Source: Lepidodermella squamata (lineage: Eukaryota > Gastrotricha). From it: DNA of 64,000 bases. Position numbers and translations under genes: made by a program. Where the stretch lies: assembly GCA_047495785.1 (NCBI GenBank), contig JBLDXI010000021.1, positions 620,001 through 684,000 on the forward strand, written 5' to 3'. Every line of letters starts with the position of its first letter. The first letter of the stretch is position 1. Shown piece after piece: positions 11,845 through 23,333 of this stretch. The notes under the pieces were generated by a model that was given only the letters and a program-made list of their open reading frames with translations, made no database searches and was not told where the DNA came from.

Positions 11845-12103
11845 TCAAATTTGCAGGTCTTCGATGGACAAAATTACGGTTTTGAGCGTGCGCGGGGTGA
11901 CGGTGACGTTGACGCCAGGCCGGCAGAGCCCGGTTCGTCGGGACTCGCGGCAACTCGAGCAGCAAGCTGACAGCGAGGCATCTGCGCATGACGACGAAAT
12001 TGCTTGGTTATCGACTTTAGGGGAGGATAACGGCGGGCAGAAAACGATTGACATTTGTCAACCCACTGCATATGAGGCGGCTCAGGCCGATAATATCGAT
12101 TGA
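11845..12103. other. GC-rich, coding-like block of uncertain strand
   Basis: This GC-rich island lies just upstream of the Ig gene start and is open on both strands. The plus strand reads MDKITVLSVRGVTVTLTPG and continues for 79 residues to 12103, after a TTTGCAG acceptor-like site. The minus strand reads a Cys-rich frame, SACCSSCRESRRTGLC, ending VILSIEDLQI. The base composition resembles exons nearby. It may be an exon of a small gene or a conserved 5' region. I cannot choose between strands. Confidence 0.3.
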
Positions 12104-12911
12104 TATGAAGATTTACAGGAAGTAGGTTTCAACCGGCCACGAGAGCTTGAGAACGGCTTCGGATCTCAATACACTTAACAATAGCCTAAAAAAATGAATA
12201 AAAATAGATCATTTCTGGAATGTTCCATGGTGTGTGATCGACCCAGCTTTCGACAGAATATGCAAGAAAAAACTGGCTCTATAATGAGAATGCGCGAGAG
12301 CTGGATAGCTTACAATAAGACAAGGTGGTTTTACGCTGCGGTAATGAGGATCCCAGGCAACATACTAGGCTGTTAACCCACCAATTTTTGCATGATGCGT
12401 AGTTCGAAATCTAACACGGCGGCGAGACGTATTTACACATCCGCATGTATGAAGCACCGCCAAAGATAAACAGGCAACCGCCTTAACAATAATAGTAACA
12501 ACGCAAAACAATGCCTACTCGCAAGAAAATCCATATCTGATGCTGTGCGAATGCCAGAGTATTACGCTAATGTGTTATAACTACCACTAGAGATATCAAG
12601 CCTCAGAGCTACAAGTTACTACTAGAAACGATATCACGTTAGGCGTAATAATCACTCGAATTATTTCATTATTATTCCCCACCCGCACTCGACGCCTACG
12701 GCCAGCATTTGCTTTGGACGATTAAAACTGCACAAGTCATTATCAAGATAAAAATTCTACTCGATATTATGGCCATAAAAAGCGCAAACAAAAACAACAG
12801 AACTCTAGTGCAAAATGGGGATAAATTGTTGAGTTCGCGCTAAACCAGCTTTTATTTGAAAAAAATTCGGCGATTATGATGAAAGAAGAGAAAGGAATAT
12901 TGATCACACTG
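12104..12911. other. intergenic stretch
   Basis: Spacer between the coding-like block and the 3' end of DHX16. Short open frames occur, but none shows a motif, splice pattern or coding composition. I see nothing functional in it. Confidence 0.4.
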
Positions 12912-15900
12912 CTAGGTCCGCGTAACAGCCTGTTGCCGTCGTTCGTCCATTTTCGGCATTTTTCGCTTGTTCGCGCCGATTTCGCCCTCGGCGTCCAGTT
13001 CGCGGGCCCGGTAATAGTGCGGCGCAACTTCAAGAAGCCAATCGGCATCGATCTCAATCGCTTGACGCATGAATTCTTTCGTCGTGAATACCAGCTCGTG
13101 GTAAATTACACACCGGGGCCGTTCATCGAAAAGGCAAGAGTTAGGGTGGATATACACAGTTTGTTGATGTTTCACCGTCTGAATTGTTGATAAAAATAGC
13201 AAATTACGCAAAATTATTGTGAATTAAAATCCTCCTTAATTTTTCAAATTTCATCTCATTACCTTATATTGGCCACTTTTCGTTAATCGAGCTGTGTGGT
13301 AAAAATAGCCGGCTGTGAAGGCTTTGCGAATTGCCACCGCATCACCACCGCTTGAAACCAGTTCAATTTCAGTTCGCTCCATCAATCCAGCCAACTGATC
13401 ACGCACGTCACGTGCCCGCTTCATCGAACGCGCTTGAATGAAGTTTTCATGACACCACTGTGTACTGTAATCGGTATCAACCCACTGCTTGTAAACATTC
13501 AACAACGTTAAGTGATCGCCACCAGGTAGGAAAAAATTCTTCCGCGCCGTGTCAGCATGAACAATTTTGTCTTTCGGGCGGAAGAAAATCGAGTTATTCA
13601 CAGAGAGCATTGAGCAAATCGACAAAATCTCTTCGGAACACTTGTATTTTTCCGACGCGAGAAGAACTTTCGACATCATTGGATCAACCGGAAACTCAGC
13701 CATGCGCCGGCCTAATTTAGTTAACTCGCCCTTATGATTCAACGCGCCGAGGGCGTAAAGTTGCTCGAGGGCTAAAACCAGCGTTTCATGCGGCGGCGGG
13801 TCCATAAAATCGAAATGAATGAGATCGTTAATGCCAAGCGATTTCAACATCAACACGACATTGCCAAGATTTGTCCGCTGGATTTCAGGCACCGTGTTTT
13901 CCTCCAGTTCGTGATCAAATGCCCATTTCGTGTAGAGACGGAAACATTTACCCGGCGCGACACGACCAGCTCGACCCGCTCTTTGGTTGGCACTAGCCCT
14001 CGAAATCGGAGTAACAACCAGCGATTCCATACCGGTTTTCGCGTTATAAGACTTCTGCTTCGAAAAACCAGGATCAATAACGTATACAACACCATCGATT
14101 GTTAGCGAGGTCTCGGCAATGTTTGTGGCCAATACGACCTTTCTAGCACCACGGGGCGTTGGTTCGAATATTTTCGCTTGCATTTCTGATGGAAGGGTCG
14201 AATAAATCGGTAAAATTATCATTTCGCGAATTCTAGACCCGAGTTTACGAGTTCTTTCCAAGAGTAGCTCATGAGCTGCTTCGATTTCCTCCTGACCGGT
14301 CATGAAAACTAGAATATCACCCAGGGGCTGGGTGCAGTGAATTTGGAGACAAGTCACAACACAAGCGTCGATATAATCAGCCTCAGGCGCTTTAGTGTAG
14401 TAAATATCTACAGGGTAACGACGACCGGGTATGCGAAAAATTGGTGCATCGTCGAAAAATTGCGAAAATTTCTCAGCATCGAGCGTTGCACTAGAAATCA
14501 GCAGTTTTAAATCTGGCCTAAATCTCGCGATATCTTTAACCAGGCCGAATAGCACATCGGTATGAAGGGTTCTCTCGTGAGCTTCGTCGATAATTACAAC
14601 AGAGTATGTCGCTAAATCGGGTTCTCCGAGAAATTCTCGCAACATCATACCGTCGGTTAGGTATTTTATCAACGTTTTCTCGGACGAGCAGTCCTCGAAA
14701 CGAATTGAATAACCGACCTCTTGGCCGATTTTCACGCCCATTTCAGTAGCGACACGAGCAGCTACTGACATGGCAGCGACACGACGAGGCTGGGTGCAGG
14801 CAACTGCTTTACGACCGCTTGCTTTCGGAGCGGCTTCAATTACATTGCCATCGTCGTCAAAAACTGGTTTCTTCCTCTCAGGAGCCTTGCAATAGCCAGC
14901 TTCGTACAAATACTGTGGGATTTGCGTGGTCTTGCCCGAACCAGTTTCACCCTCGATGATTAAAACTTGATGGGCTTCAATCGCATCCAACAATTGCTGG
15001 CGGAAGTGATAGATCGGCAGCGATTGTCGGGTTTCTTGAAGCGTCATTGAGGTCTTCTGGGCCTCGGAGAGTTGTGGCTTCACATCCAACTCTGCATCGG
15101 CTAAATCTCCAGCGCCAGGAATTTTCGACTCGATCGCCTCGACGAAATCGATTTCGTCCTCTAAAACAAGTTCGTATTGTTTACCACGCTTCGCCCCAGC
15201 ATCCGCGGCGCCAAAGTGAAGAGTAGCTGCTTTCAATTGTTCGTTTTCCCATCGCTTCTGGTCACTACCCGCTCCACCGATTTCGCTGCCGTTAGGCCCA
15301 GCGATGTCCTCGGGCAACGGGTTGTAAGTCAACTTTTCGTCATCTTTCGGTACGAAATAACGATTGACCCGCTCGATTTGTTTCGCAGCTTCATGCTCTT
15401 TGGCCAACGAAAGAACGCGTCGTTTATACTCGATATCAGCAAGCTCCTTCGCAGTTAACCTATCGCGAAAAATAAGTTATTTAAAAGAACGAGAAAGCAG
15501 TGGAGCATATCACTTTCTAATAAAATACGTGATCTTGTCAGTAAACGGTGAGAAAAAACTCGATTAAGCAAATTAAACGAGTTATTAAACACAAGCCAAG
15601 TAGCTTTATTTACTAAGCATCTAGGTATGCTGAATAAATATTTGAGGTGCTAAATTAGAAGAAATAGGAAAAAACGTACTTTTCCTTAGCAAAGAATTTT
15701 TCTTCTTCGATGAGAGCAAGCTCAAGATCTTCCACTTTCTCGGACCGTCGCTTTTTAAGGTATTGCTGGCGAGATTCTTTACGTATTTCCGGGACGATTT
15801 TCTTTCTATCATCTTGTTCAAGCTGTAACCGCCGGCGAGCCTCGTCGAGAGCCTTCGATTCTGACTTGGACACTGTTTTTCGCTCATCAGTCTTTTGCTT

Positions 15901-16517
15901 GTCTCGTTCCCGAAGTCGACGCGCGAATTCGTCACGTTCCTTCAAATCGTCCTCACGCTCTTTTTCTATATCGTCGCCACTATCGTCGGAATCGGTCTTT
16001 TTCGCGCGCTTTTCAGGCACTTCTTTCGCAGATTCCCATTTTGAGGCACCTTTCGATTCTTCTTCGTCGCTTTTTTCGTCGTCAGCTTTCTTACGGTAAC
16101 TCCGCTGCTGTTTTACAGCTGGCTTTCTCTCCTCATGATCGCTCTCGGAGTCGGCATCGACAAATTGGTAACTTTTCGCCTTTTTCTGAAGAGCGATGGC
16201 TTCGGCCTCTTTTATCCTCGCTTCCTTCACCACAGGTTTAGAGGTCTCTGGATGAGGTATCTATCAATAAAAATAGCATTACATAATAGAAGGATTAGAA
16301 AATACCTAGGACATACCTTAGCCCATAATTCGCCGACAAAACCGGTGACATTGGCTTGATCTAGGTCGAGGGCTTCGGTGTCACGCAATTTTTGCGTAAA
16401 CTCTGAAATTGAGCGGCTTTTATTGGCTAGTTGAACGAGGAAAGACGCTACCGTTTTATCCGAAATGCCAACGATGTCATACAACCGATCACGAACCCAA
16501 CTTTCAGTATTAGACAT
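12912..16517 (-). CDS. DHX16: DHX16 / Prp2-family DEAH-box splicing helicase
   Basis: Four exons on the minus strand, 16317-16517, 15680-16260, 13263-15459 and 12912-13178, join in phase to give 1081 residues. The N-terminus carries a PWI-like region starting [17 protein letters not shown] and ending GELWAK, then a charged region. The helicase core shows Walker A GETGSGKT, the DEAH box in [18 protein letters not shown] in LLISSATLD, and QRAGRAGR. The tail carries the OB-fold signature [14 protein letters not shown] and [10 protein letters not shown]. Block order and many long matches fit DHX16 (C. elegans mog-4) better than the closely related DHX8 or DHX15. DHX16 is the Prp2-type ATPase that remodels the activated spliceosome before the first catalytic step. 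Length is close to the family norm of about 1040. Confidence 0.95.
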
Positions 16518-16780
16518 CAAGAAGTCTATGAAAAAAAAATTGACAGAAATTAACAAAAAAATTGATGTCATTTATTTTAGTAAAAATTAGCAAGCAGTCG
16601 TGTTAAATTGCATTTGTCACAACCCAGAATATATATAAAATATAAGTTTCGGCATATAAATATAAGTCTCTGACACAAAAACTGGCACCATGATGGAATG
16701 TAGCAAGCAAGATTAATGAAGACTAGCCGTATTCGAACAAGCAAGCAATAATTTGAAGTCGATTTTCAGGCTAAAAAAAT

Positions 16781-17857
16781 CTAATGAGAAGATGAAAATT
16801 TCGATTGCGAAGGCTGAGCCTGGCGGACGTTGTAAACCCCCTGAGAGGGGCGACCCTCGCGGCTGCTACCGCTAGAAACATCGTCGCCTTCGATTTCTGA
16901 TTTGGCAATGCGAATTGGAGTGGCCTGGTGATATTCAGTCGGAGGCCGCGAATGGCGCTCAATATTGTACGACTGCTGCGTCACAGTGGTTTTAGTAGCA
17001 GTGACCATTCGGCTCGAAGAAGTTGCGCTTGAAGTCGAGCCGTTCTTACTAACAGGAGCAGCAGTCCCGAAAGCAGGCGGAGGTGCGTGCTTGATCAAAC
17101 GAAGTGGTTCGGGCGGGGCCACTTGGCTCGGGTTGTAAGCCCGACTGCTATTATTAACCGACGACCTCGGAGCTGATGAGATCGAAACGATTGGAACTGG
17201 AACAGGTGGTGGGTTGCTGTAGGGCGGCCGTTGCTGGTTTTGTTCGACTAGCTTTTCATTCGACTGATTTTGTTCCAATGATGCGTAAACGCCATTTTCA
17301 TGCATGTCTTGAGCAGCTGGTTCGTCTTCTTCTTCGATAGTTTCCTGATAATGTTCCTCTTCCTCGTCAAGTCCTTCTTCGTCGACATCTTGGGGCTGAG
17401 CAGTTGGAGGGCTTCCGTCGGTTCTGACTTCTTTCAAACGATTTGATTCTTCCTTGTCGAACGGAAAGCGCAGATTCGAATGGCTGCCTTTGAGAATATG
17501 CTTAGCTGCAGCGTCTTCCATATGCCTCGCTTGATCTTCCCGCTGCTTTTTGCGGCGGTAAAAAATAAATCCGATAATGAGAGCCGCCAAGACGACGACG
17601 ACAACAACGACTGAAACAATTATTTTCACTAAATCATCCGATCCGCCAGATTTGGAGCAAACTGTATCCATGCATCGACTACCGCAGAAACCGGTTTTGC
17701 AAAAACAAAATCCTGTTTTGTCGCATCGATCGGCGTTATTGAGATCGCACGGACATGGGTCTTGGCAAAGTGGCGGTAATTTGTTGTCCGAACACGTTTC
17801 AGACATTAAAACTTTAATGTAAAACCCTATGCCATTAAACAAAAATAATTTGAACAT
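16781..17857 (-). CDS. Single-pass membrane protein with an EGF-like Cys cluster and a long Pro/Ser-rich tail
   Basis: One uninterrupted frame of 358 residues. A hydrophobic N-terminus (MFKLFLFNGIGFYIKVL) may be a short signal peptide; an internal ATG at 17806 is an alternative start. A Cys-rich segment follows at about residues 22-66, with CDKTGFCFCKTGFCGSRC, laminin/MEGF-EGF-like in spacing. A membrane segment at about residues 77-100 contains VVVVVVVLAALIIGFIFY, followed by RRKKQRED. The cytoplasmic tail has an acidic Glu-rich block, polyproline (PPPVPVP) and many Ser. It resembles the end of a MEGF/CED-1-type receptor, but only one EGF-like unit is present and no orthologue is claimed. 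Its ATG lies 47 bp after the stop of the same-strand DNAJC21 gene. Confidence 0.6.
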   Translation of the reverse strand: MFKLFLFNGIGFYIKVLMSETCSDNKLPPLCQDPCPCDLNNADRCDKTGFCFCKTGFCGSRCMDTVCSKSGGSDDLVKIIVSVVVVVVVLAALIIGFIFYRRKKQREDQARHMEDAAAKHILKGSHSNLRFPFDKEESNRLKEVRTDGSPPTAQPQDVDEEGLDEEEEHYQETIEEEDEPAAQDMHENGVYASLEQNQSNEKLVEQNQQRPPYSNPPPVPVPIVSISSAPRSSVNNSSRAYNPSQVAPPEPLRLIKHAPPPAFGTAAPVSKNGSTSSATSSSRMVTATKTTVTQQSYNIERHSRPPTEYHQATPIRIAKSEIEGDDVSSGSSREGRPSQGVYNVRQAQPSQSKFSSSH

Positions 17858-17904
17858 ATTTTACTAATTTTTCTCAATTCGATAAATCTATCTGATCAAT
17901 AGAA

Positions 17905-19443
17905 TTATTTGGCTTTTGCCGACTTCGCTTTAGATTTTGCACTGCCTTTAGGAGGTGGCGCCGCCGCAGATTTCGGAGGTAGTGCATGACCGGAAGTTTG
18001 CAAGTGCTGAAACATCTTGTTTCGAGAAGGGAATATTTCCTTGCATTTATCACATGCGTAGATGACTTCTTCAGGTTCTGCTGGTTCAACTTTAACAGGC
18101 CGAGTTTTCACCTTTGGCTTTTTCTGAGATTCTTCAGCAGGAGCCACAGGCGCAGCAGCTTGCGTAACAGGCGGCGGCACAGAGTCGGGTTCTTCGACTT
18201 TTACCTCGTCGTCCTCGTCTGAGTCATCGCGCTGCTTTCCTTTCTTCTTTTTTCCACCGGATTTCTTTTTCGGCTTATCTTCTTCGTCGTCACTCCCATC
18301 CCCACCTGCCGCCATAGCTTCGAGGAAATCTAACCGTTTCAAAATTTTGGCAGCCATTTCATCTTCCTCATTGTCGCCAACTTCACCCAGTTGCGCACGA
18401 ACAAATTCTACTCGTTCAACATGCTTCCTTGATCGGACGTGATTAACCATGGCTTTTTCAGTCTTGAAAGACTTATCGCAGGCAACACAATACAAAGGAT
18501 CGTCTTCTTCCTCTCCCTCTGCACCTTCGCCGTCAGCATCGGCAGTTTCCGAGATGGAATGACGACCAAATTCGGATGCCAGCTTCTCCTCCAGCTCGCG
18601 CATTTGATCGTCATCGGTATGAGTCCAATCAGTTTTACCTTCGTTGGCTTCTTTAATGACAGCTGCACGCAACTCACGTCTCGCCAGGGCAGCTTCTCGT
18701 CTCTTTTCTTCTTGGCGTTTAGCCACAGCAGCATTCCGCTCTTCAACTTCTCGTCGATGAACAGCAATTCGGGGATCGCGCTTCTTCACAAACCGTACCA
18801 AAGCTCGAACTTCTTCGTTTCGCTCTTTACGCGCTTTTTCTCGCAATTTATTATTTTCAGCTTCCATCAACCTGCGAACATCTCTGTTGGGTGCGTCTCT
18901 AGTGTCCCATTTGTCGACCCAGCAGAATGATTTAACAGTCATATACGATTCCCAAAAGTCATAAAACGGGCCAACAACATCATCATAAGAAGAATTAGAT
19001 AAGCCGAATTTCGGAGCAGGGACGTAGTCGGAGGAATCAACAAAAGGTGAGTCTTCCACAGATATTTTAGTAAAAACTTCGTTATACACGGCGAAGAAGC
19101 CTTTCTCTCCATCATCAAAGCCAGAGAAACAAGATGTACTGAAATACTCATACACATCCAGGCTGTCGTCGTCCTCTGTCGTGCTACCATCTGCACCACG
19201 ATGTTTGAAACCTCCGCGGATAATTGCTTCCCGGTGGTCGTCATACCAAGTTCTTTCTTGAGGATCACTCAATACGTCGTAAGCAGTTTGAATGGCACGG
19301 AACTGCTCCGTGGCCTCAGCTATCCTGTCCGGGTTCTTGTCAGGATGCCACACAAGGGCTTGTTTGCGGTAAGCTTTCTTGATGTCCTCGTCGCTTGCAT
19401 CTCGAGCGACACCGAGTAATTCATAGTAACATTTTGTAGGCAT
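17905..19443 (-). CDS. DNAJC21: DNAJC21-like J-domain and C2H2 zinc-finger protein
   Basis: A single-exon frame of 512 residues starting MPTKCYYELLGV. The J domain occupies about residues 3-70 and includes the HPDK motif (WHPDKNPD). Next come the DNAJC21-specific DVYEYFSTSCFSGF region, FYDFWESY and a long charged helix. A first zinc finger, CVACDKSFKTEKAMVNHVRSRKH, is followed by a Lys/Asp-rich linker and a second finger, CDKCKEIFPSRNKMFQHLQTSGH. This is the order of DNAJC21 (yeast Jjj1, C. elegans dnj-17). The protein assists Hsp70 in recycling cytoplasmic 60S ribosome biogenesis factors. Lack of introns over 1.5 kb is unusual among conserved genes in this window. Confidence 0.93.
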   Translation of the reverse strand: MPTKCYYELLGVARDASDEDIKKAYRKQALVWHPDKNPDRIAEATEQFRAIQTAYDVLSDPQERTWYDDHREAIIRGGFKHRGADGSTTEDDDSLDVYEYFSTSCFSGFDDGEKGFFAVYNEVFTKISVEDSPFVDSSDYVPAPKFGLSNSSYDDVVGPFYDFWESYMTVKSFCWVDKWDTRDAPNRDVRRLMEAENNKLREKARKERNEEVRALVRFVKKRDPRIAVHRREVEERNAAVAKRQEEKRREAALARRELRAAVIKEANEGKTDWTHTDDDQMRELEEKLASEFGRHSISETADADGEGAEGEEEDDPLYCVACDKSFKTEKAMVNHVRSRKHVERVEFVRAQLGEVGDNEEDEMAAKILKRLDFLEAMAAGGDGSDDEEDKPKKKSGGKKKKGKQRDDSDEDDEVKVEEPDSVPPPVTQAAAPVAPAEESQKKPKVKTRPVKVEPAEPEEVIYACDKCKEIFPSRNKMFQHLQTSGHALPPKSAAAPPPKGSAKSKAKSAKAK

Positions 19444-21384
19444 TATGCATGCTGTTTGGAGGCGATTCTTAAATACGTACACCCACAGTAAGTCCTAGAT
19501 AAGTAATTAAGAAAGTAGAAAGAGTGCTGAGAGTGCTGAGTTATATGATACATGATACAATTCCAAAGATCCCACGCAATTCGCAATAGCTGAAAAAGCT
19601 TAGCAACATAGTAAATAAGAGTAAATAAGATAGCGAGGGTTCGTAGCGCAACAAAAAAATTGCAACGAATGCCTTTCGCATTAGTCTCCTACGCCTTATC
19701 GGTCACCCAAAGCTCGGTAGGACTGTGAAGAGCGCGAGCCATTTCCCTTTTCTCATCCCCAAGGATTTCTCTCTTCTGTAAGAAATGTATTTTTTATGCA
19801 ATAAACTTTGTGCGTCATAAAAATCGCATACAATTTTATAAAATCATCATAACAGATGATTAAAATTTTAATTGTTGTGAACATTTTGAGCGCCAAGTTT
19901 CATCAGCTGTTTTGCCGATTTCGTATTATAGTTTTTGCGCGCACGCATGCATCTCATCCGAGTTACCTGTGTAACATTCAAACATGAAAGATGGCCAGGT
20001 ATGGCACTGAAAAGCCGGGTGCGTAAGTCAGCGTAGTGGCTAGTCCGACAAACAGAAAGAAATGTACTGCTGAACGCCTATAACGCCTGAGCATTCCGAG
20101 AGAACTATACGAAAAGACGGGGACTACACCATCAGCTTCGGAGACAGCAAGAATGAGAAAATGGCGCCTTTTCGGCCACATTCTACGTCTACCGGCAACG
20201 ACACCAGCGCAAGCCGCGATGAACTTGTATTTCCGAGTTGGTGGCCAACCCTACCTAGGCCGGGGCCTTACCACTCTGCTGAAAGTGCTTGTTGAGGAAA
20301 TAATGGAAGCACAAAATCATCTAAAAGTCACATATGATGATCACAACTATGGGAAACTTTGGTATCCTGATGTGGCTTGCGCAAAAGACATGGGCATGTT
20401 TCGAGATCTCGCCAGCGACAATCGATGTCGACGAGTGACCGCCCGAATTTGTGCCTCCGCGTCGAAGGCGGTAAAACGCTCTCAGATGGTGTAAAGCCGT
20501 AATCATCATAATCAATCATCATCATTCCGAGAGAATAATGTCCTCCCACGTCTACGGCCTTGAGCGTTAAGCGTTAAGCGGTGGCTGCGGGTGTAACCGT
20601 GTCAGACGCTCGAAATTTAAAATCGCACCACATCAGTCAAAAATTTTAGCCGAAGTTCATCCTAGAGCGATACCAGTCGATCGAACTTCTCAGGAACCCT
20701 ACTATAATATGCAATAATAGGCTATAACAGCCGATTATAGGCTGCTGTTATCAACAATCATGCTCCTAATTCATATAGAAACTGGAGGGGAAATATTACG
20801 GTAATTTGTTTCGTTTTCCTTTCAATATTTCCATTCAATTTCAAGGCTTCACGGGCGATAAGAGTATGAGATGGTCTTTTTCATCATTTTTGTTTGCCAC
20901 CGTTGTTGCTGCCGATTAGGCTTTTCGCATGGTAGTGGTGCTTGTGACTTCTACGTGGATTGCTTATTTAGTAAAACCGTTTTTGATGTTTTTTGATTAT
21001 TTGATATCAAGCCCATTTCTTTCCCTTATTTTTCTCTGTTGAACTTGGCGACAGGAGACAGTGTTAATGATGATGCGATGTTGATAGCACATCTCGCTGC
21101 TGCGATCTACAGTGTTGGTAGAATTTATAGATATAAAAAACAAAATATTCACATCTGTATCCGAAGTTAGTCCAGAAACTGTCGATAATTAAACCCTATG
21201 TAAACAAGTAAGCAAGTAAGTTAGATGTCTGAGTGTCGACTTTTGGATCGTATATTTGACATTTTGTTAGAAAACGTGTGTTCTCGATCAGTTATTTAGT
21301 CGACTTCAAGGGATTTGATCTATTTGGTTGAAATAACGTTGTTTACTTCTTATTCTCATTCTTCTTAATTGCAGATTTTATTAA
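19444..21384. other. intergenic stretch containing a LINE fragment
   Basis: A 1.9-kb region between divergently transcribed DNAJC21 and DUS2. Apart from the non-LTR remnant at about 20040-20494 it shows no coding signal. It should contain the promoters of both genes, but no clear TATA element was recognised. Confidence 0.45.
20040..20494 (+). mobile_element. Non-LTR retrotransposon ORF2 C-terminal remnant
   Basis: The plus strand reads RELYEKTGTTPSASETARM and then RKWRLFGHILRLPA, followed by RCRRVTARICAS near the end at 20494. The [R/K]-WRLFGH[V/I]LR motif with a following region on labelled products and an RDLASDR-like stretch (here RDLASDN) is the C-terminal hallmark of many LINE ORF2 proteins, downstream of the reverse transcriptase. 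A stop interrupts the frame upstream, and no reverse transcriptase core is present. This is a truncated, decayed copy. Confidence 0.75.
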
Positions 21385-23158
21385 ATGGGCTCAGTGAAAA
21401 ATGGCTCAGATACATTGTCCGATTTCTCCGCGATATTAAAAGGAAATGGCGTGTTCTTAGCTCCAATGGTCCGAATCGGCATATTGCCGTTTCGAATTCT
21501 TTCTTTGAGATATGGCGCTGACTTGGTTTGGTCAGACGTAAATAATTTAACCTCAGATCATAGATTGAATCTGTGAGTTGCTTTTAATCCAGGAAATTAT
21601 TGACATCAAGTTTCTAAGGACACAGAGAATTGAGAATGGTAAGTCTAGAAAAGAAGCAATTGGAATGTGATCAATCTTGAATCTTTATAGAACTTCGTGG
21701 AACAATCGACTACGTCATGGAGGATGGGCATGTTGTATACCAAACATGCGCTGAAGAAAAGGGGCGTAATGTGCTGCAGATTGTAAATTTTTGAAATTAA
21801 TGCTTCATGATGAGATTATAACGTGTTTCGTAGGGATGCTCTTGTCCTGTACGAGCTGCTCAGGTCGTCAAGCACATGTATGTAGCTCTTCTTGCGCCGA
21901 GATCCCAAGTTATTAACAGTATTGTTTTATAACCTTAAATAGTCATCCAGGCGATGTTGCTGCAATAGATCTGAATATGGGCTGTCCTAAGCCCTTTTCG
22001 ATTCGAGTAAGCCTTGATAACAATTCGGAGATTTGGCTAATAGATCACGATTAGGGAGGAATGGGCGCAGCTCTACTCCGGAACAAGGATAATGTCCGAA
22101 AAGTATGATTTTTTCAGAACTAATTCGGTATCAAACGATGTCTTTGCCAGATATTATCCGCTATGGTAGCTAATTCGTCAGTTCCTGTTACTTGCAAAAT
22201 TAGGGTGCTGCCCACAGTAAGTAGAATATACATCTTTTGCGACGTTACTATAATATTTGTACATGTTAGCTCGAAGATGCGATTGAAATAGCTCGAATCG
22301 CCCAAGAATGTGGTGTGGCCTGTGTTACAGTTCATGGTAGAACACCCCATCACGAGCCAACTCATCCTAATAACGAAGAAGCGATCGCTGCTATCGCCAA
22401 GGCCTTGTCGATTCCTGTAAATGACTGAAAAAAATCAACTGCGCTTCGGCTAAATTATATTATAGGTTGTGGGTAATGGAAGCTCGCCAGTGATTTCATG
22501 CCGAGAAGACGCTTTGAAATTTATGGAACGGACTTCAACATCTTCAGTCATGTTGGCACGAAGCGCCTTGGAGAATCCATCTGTATTTTGTAAGGATGGG
22601 CGGAAACCTTACCAAGAAGTTATCCGCGAGTACCTAAAATTGTGCGCTGAATTCGACATTCCAACTCACCTAGTAAAATATACAGTTGGCCAGCTGGTTT
22701 CAAGCTGGCACCCTAAAAGCGGAACGCCTGATGATTGCGTGAAACAAAGGTGGCAAAGCGCTGCATTTGCTAGCAATACTTTCGCTGATATGCTGCCGGT
22801 GTTTGATATCGACGAGGAGACAATTTCGAAATATAACGAAAGACACAAGAAGTTGTGTGATTTTTGGCGAATTCGTTCGGATGGAAGTGGTGTTATTACT
22901 ATACCAGTTGATAATAGCGCGAAGACTATTATGGTTGGGGGTGGAAACTCGCCGAAAGATCTGTTGGCTACATTTTGCAAGCGCCGGAAGTTATCAGACC
23001 CGGTCTACGAATCACAGCAGCGCGAGGACAAGCAATTTTGTTCACTGGTTGTTATCGATGACAAAAAGTATACAAGTGGCAGGATTGAACAGAGAAAACG
23101 AGTGAGCGAACAAACGGCAGCTTTAGCTGCTCTAGTATATCTGGATGCCTTCACATAA
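21385..23158 (+). CDS. DUS2: tRNA-dihydrouridine(20) synthase DUS2-like
   Basis: Nine exons: 21385-21537, 21593-21638, 21691-21782, 21834-21877, 21943-22006, 22055-22102, 22151-22216, 22270-22416 and 22466-23158. All phases agree and give 450 residues. Family blocks appear in order: VFLAPMVRIGILPFR, EIIDIKFL, AAIDLNMGCPKPF with the catalytic Cys, GGMGAALL, VTCKIRVLP, VTVHGRT and VVGNGS. The C-terminal half carries the double-stranded RNA-binding domain expected of DUS2, beginning RRKLSDPVYESQQ and containing QTAALAALVYL. The enzyme is a flavoprotein that reduces U20 in the tRNA D-loop using NADPH. Eight introns of about 50-60 nt in 1.8 kb show how compact genes are here. Confidence 0.94.
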
Positions 23159-23333
23159 CATCGCCATTGTTGAGATATTTTATGCACAAGAAAGCTTTTG
23201 CTTCGAATAGTTTATTCGAATTGACCTGAGAAATAAACATTTCAATGACTAAAATATTGCACTTTTTTGATTATAGAAAAGCATTATTGAATGCAATTAC
23301 GCCCAGTTGACTTCACAGCTAAGTTTGGAAAAT

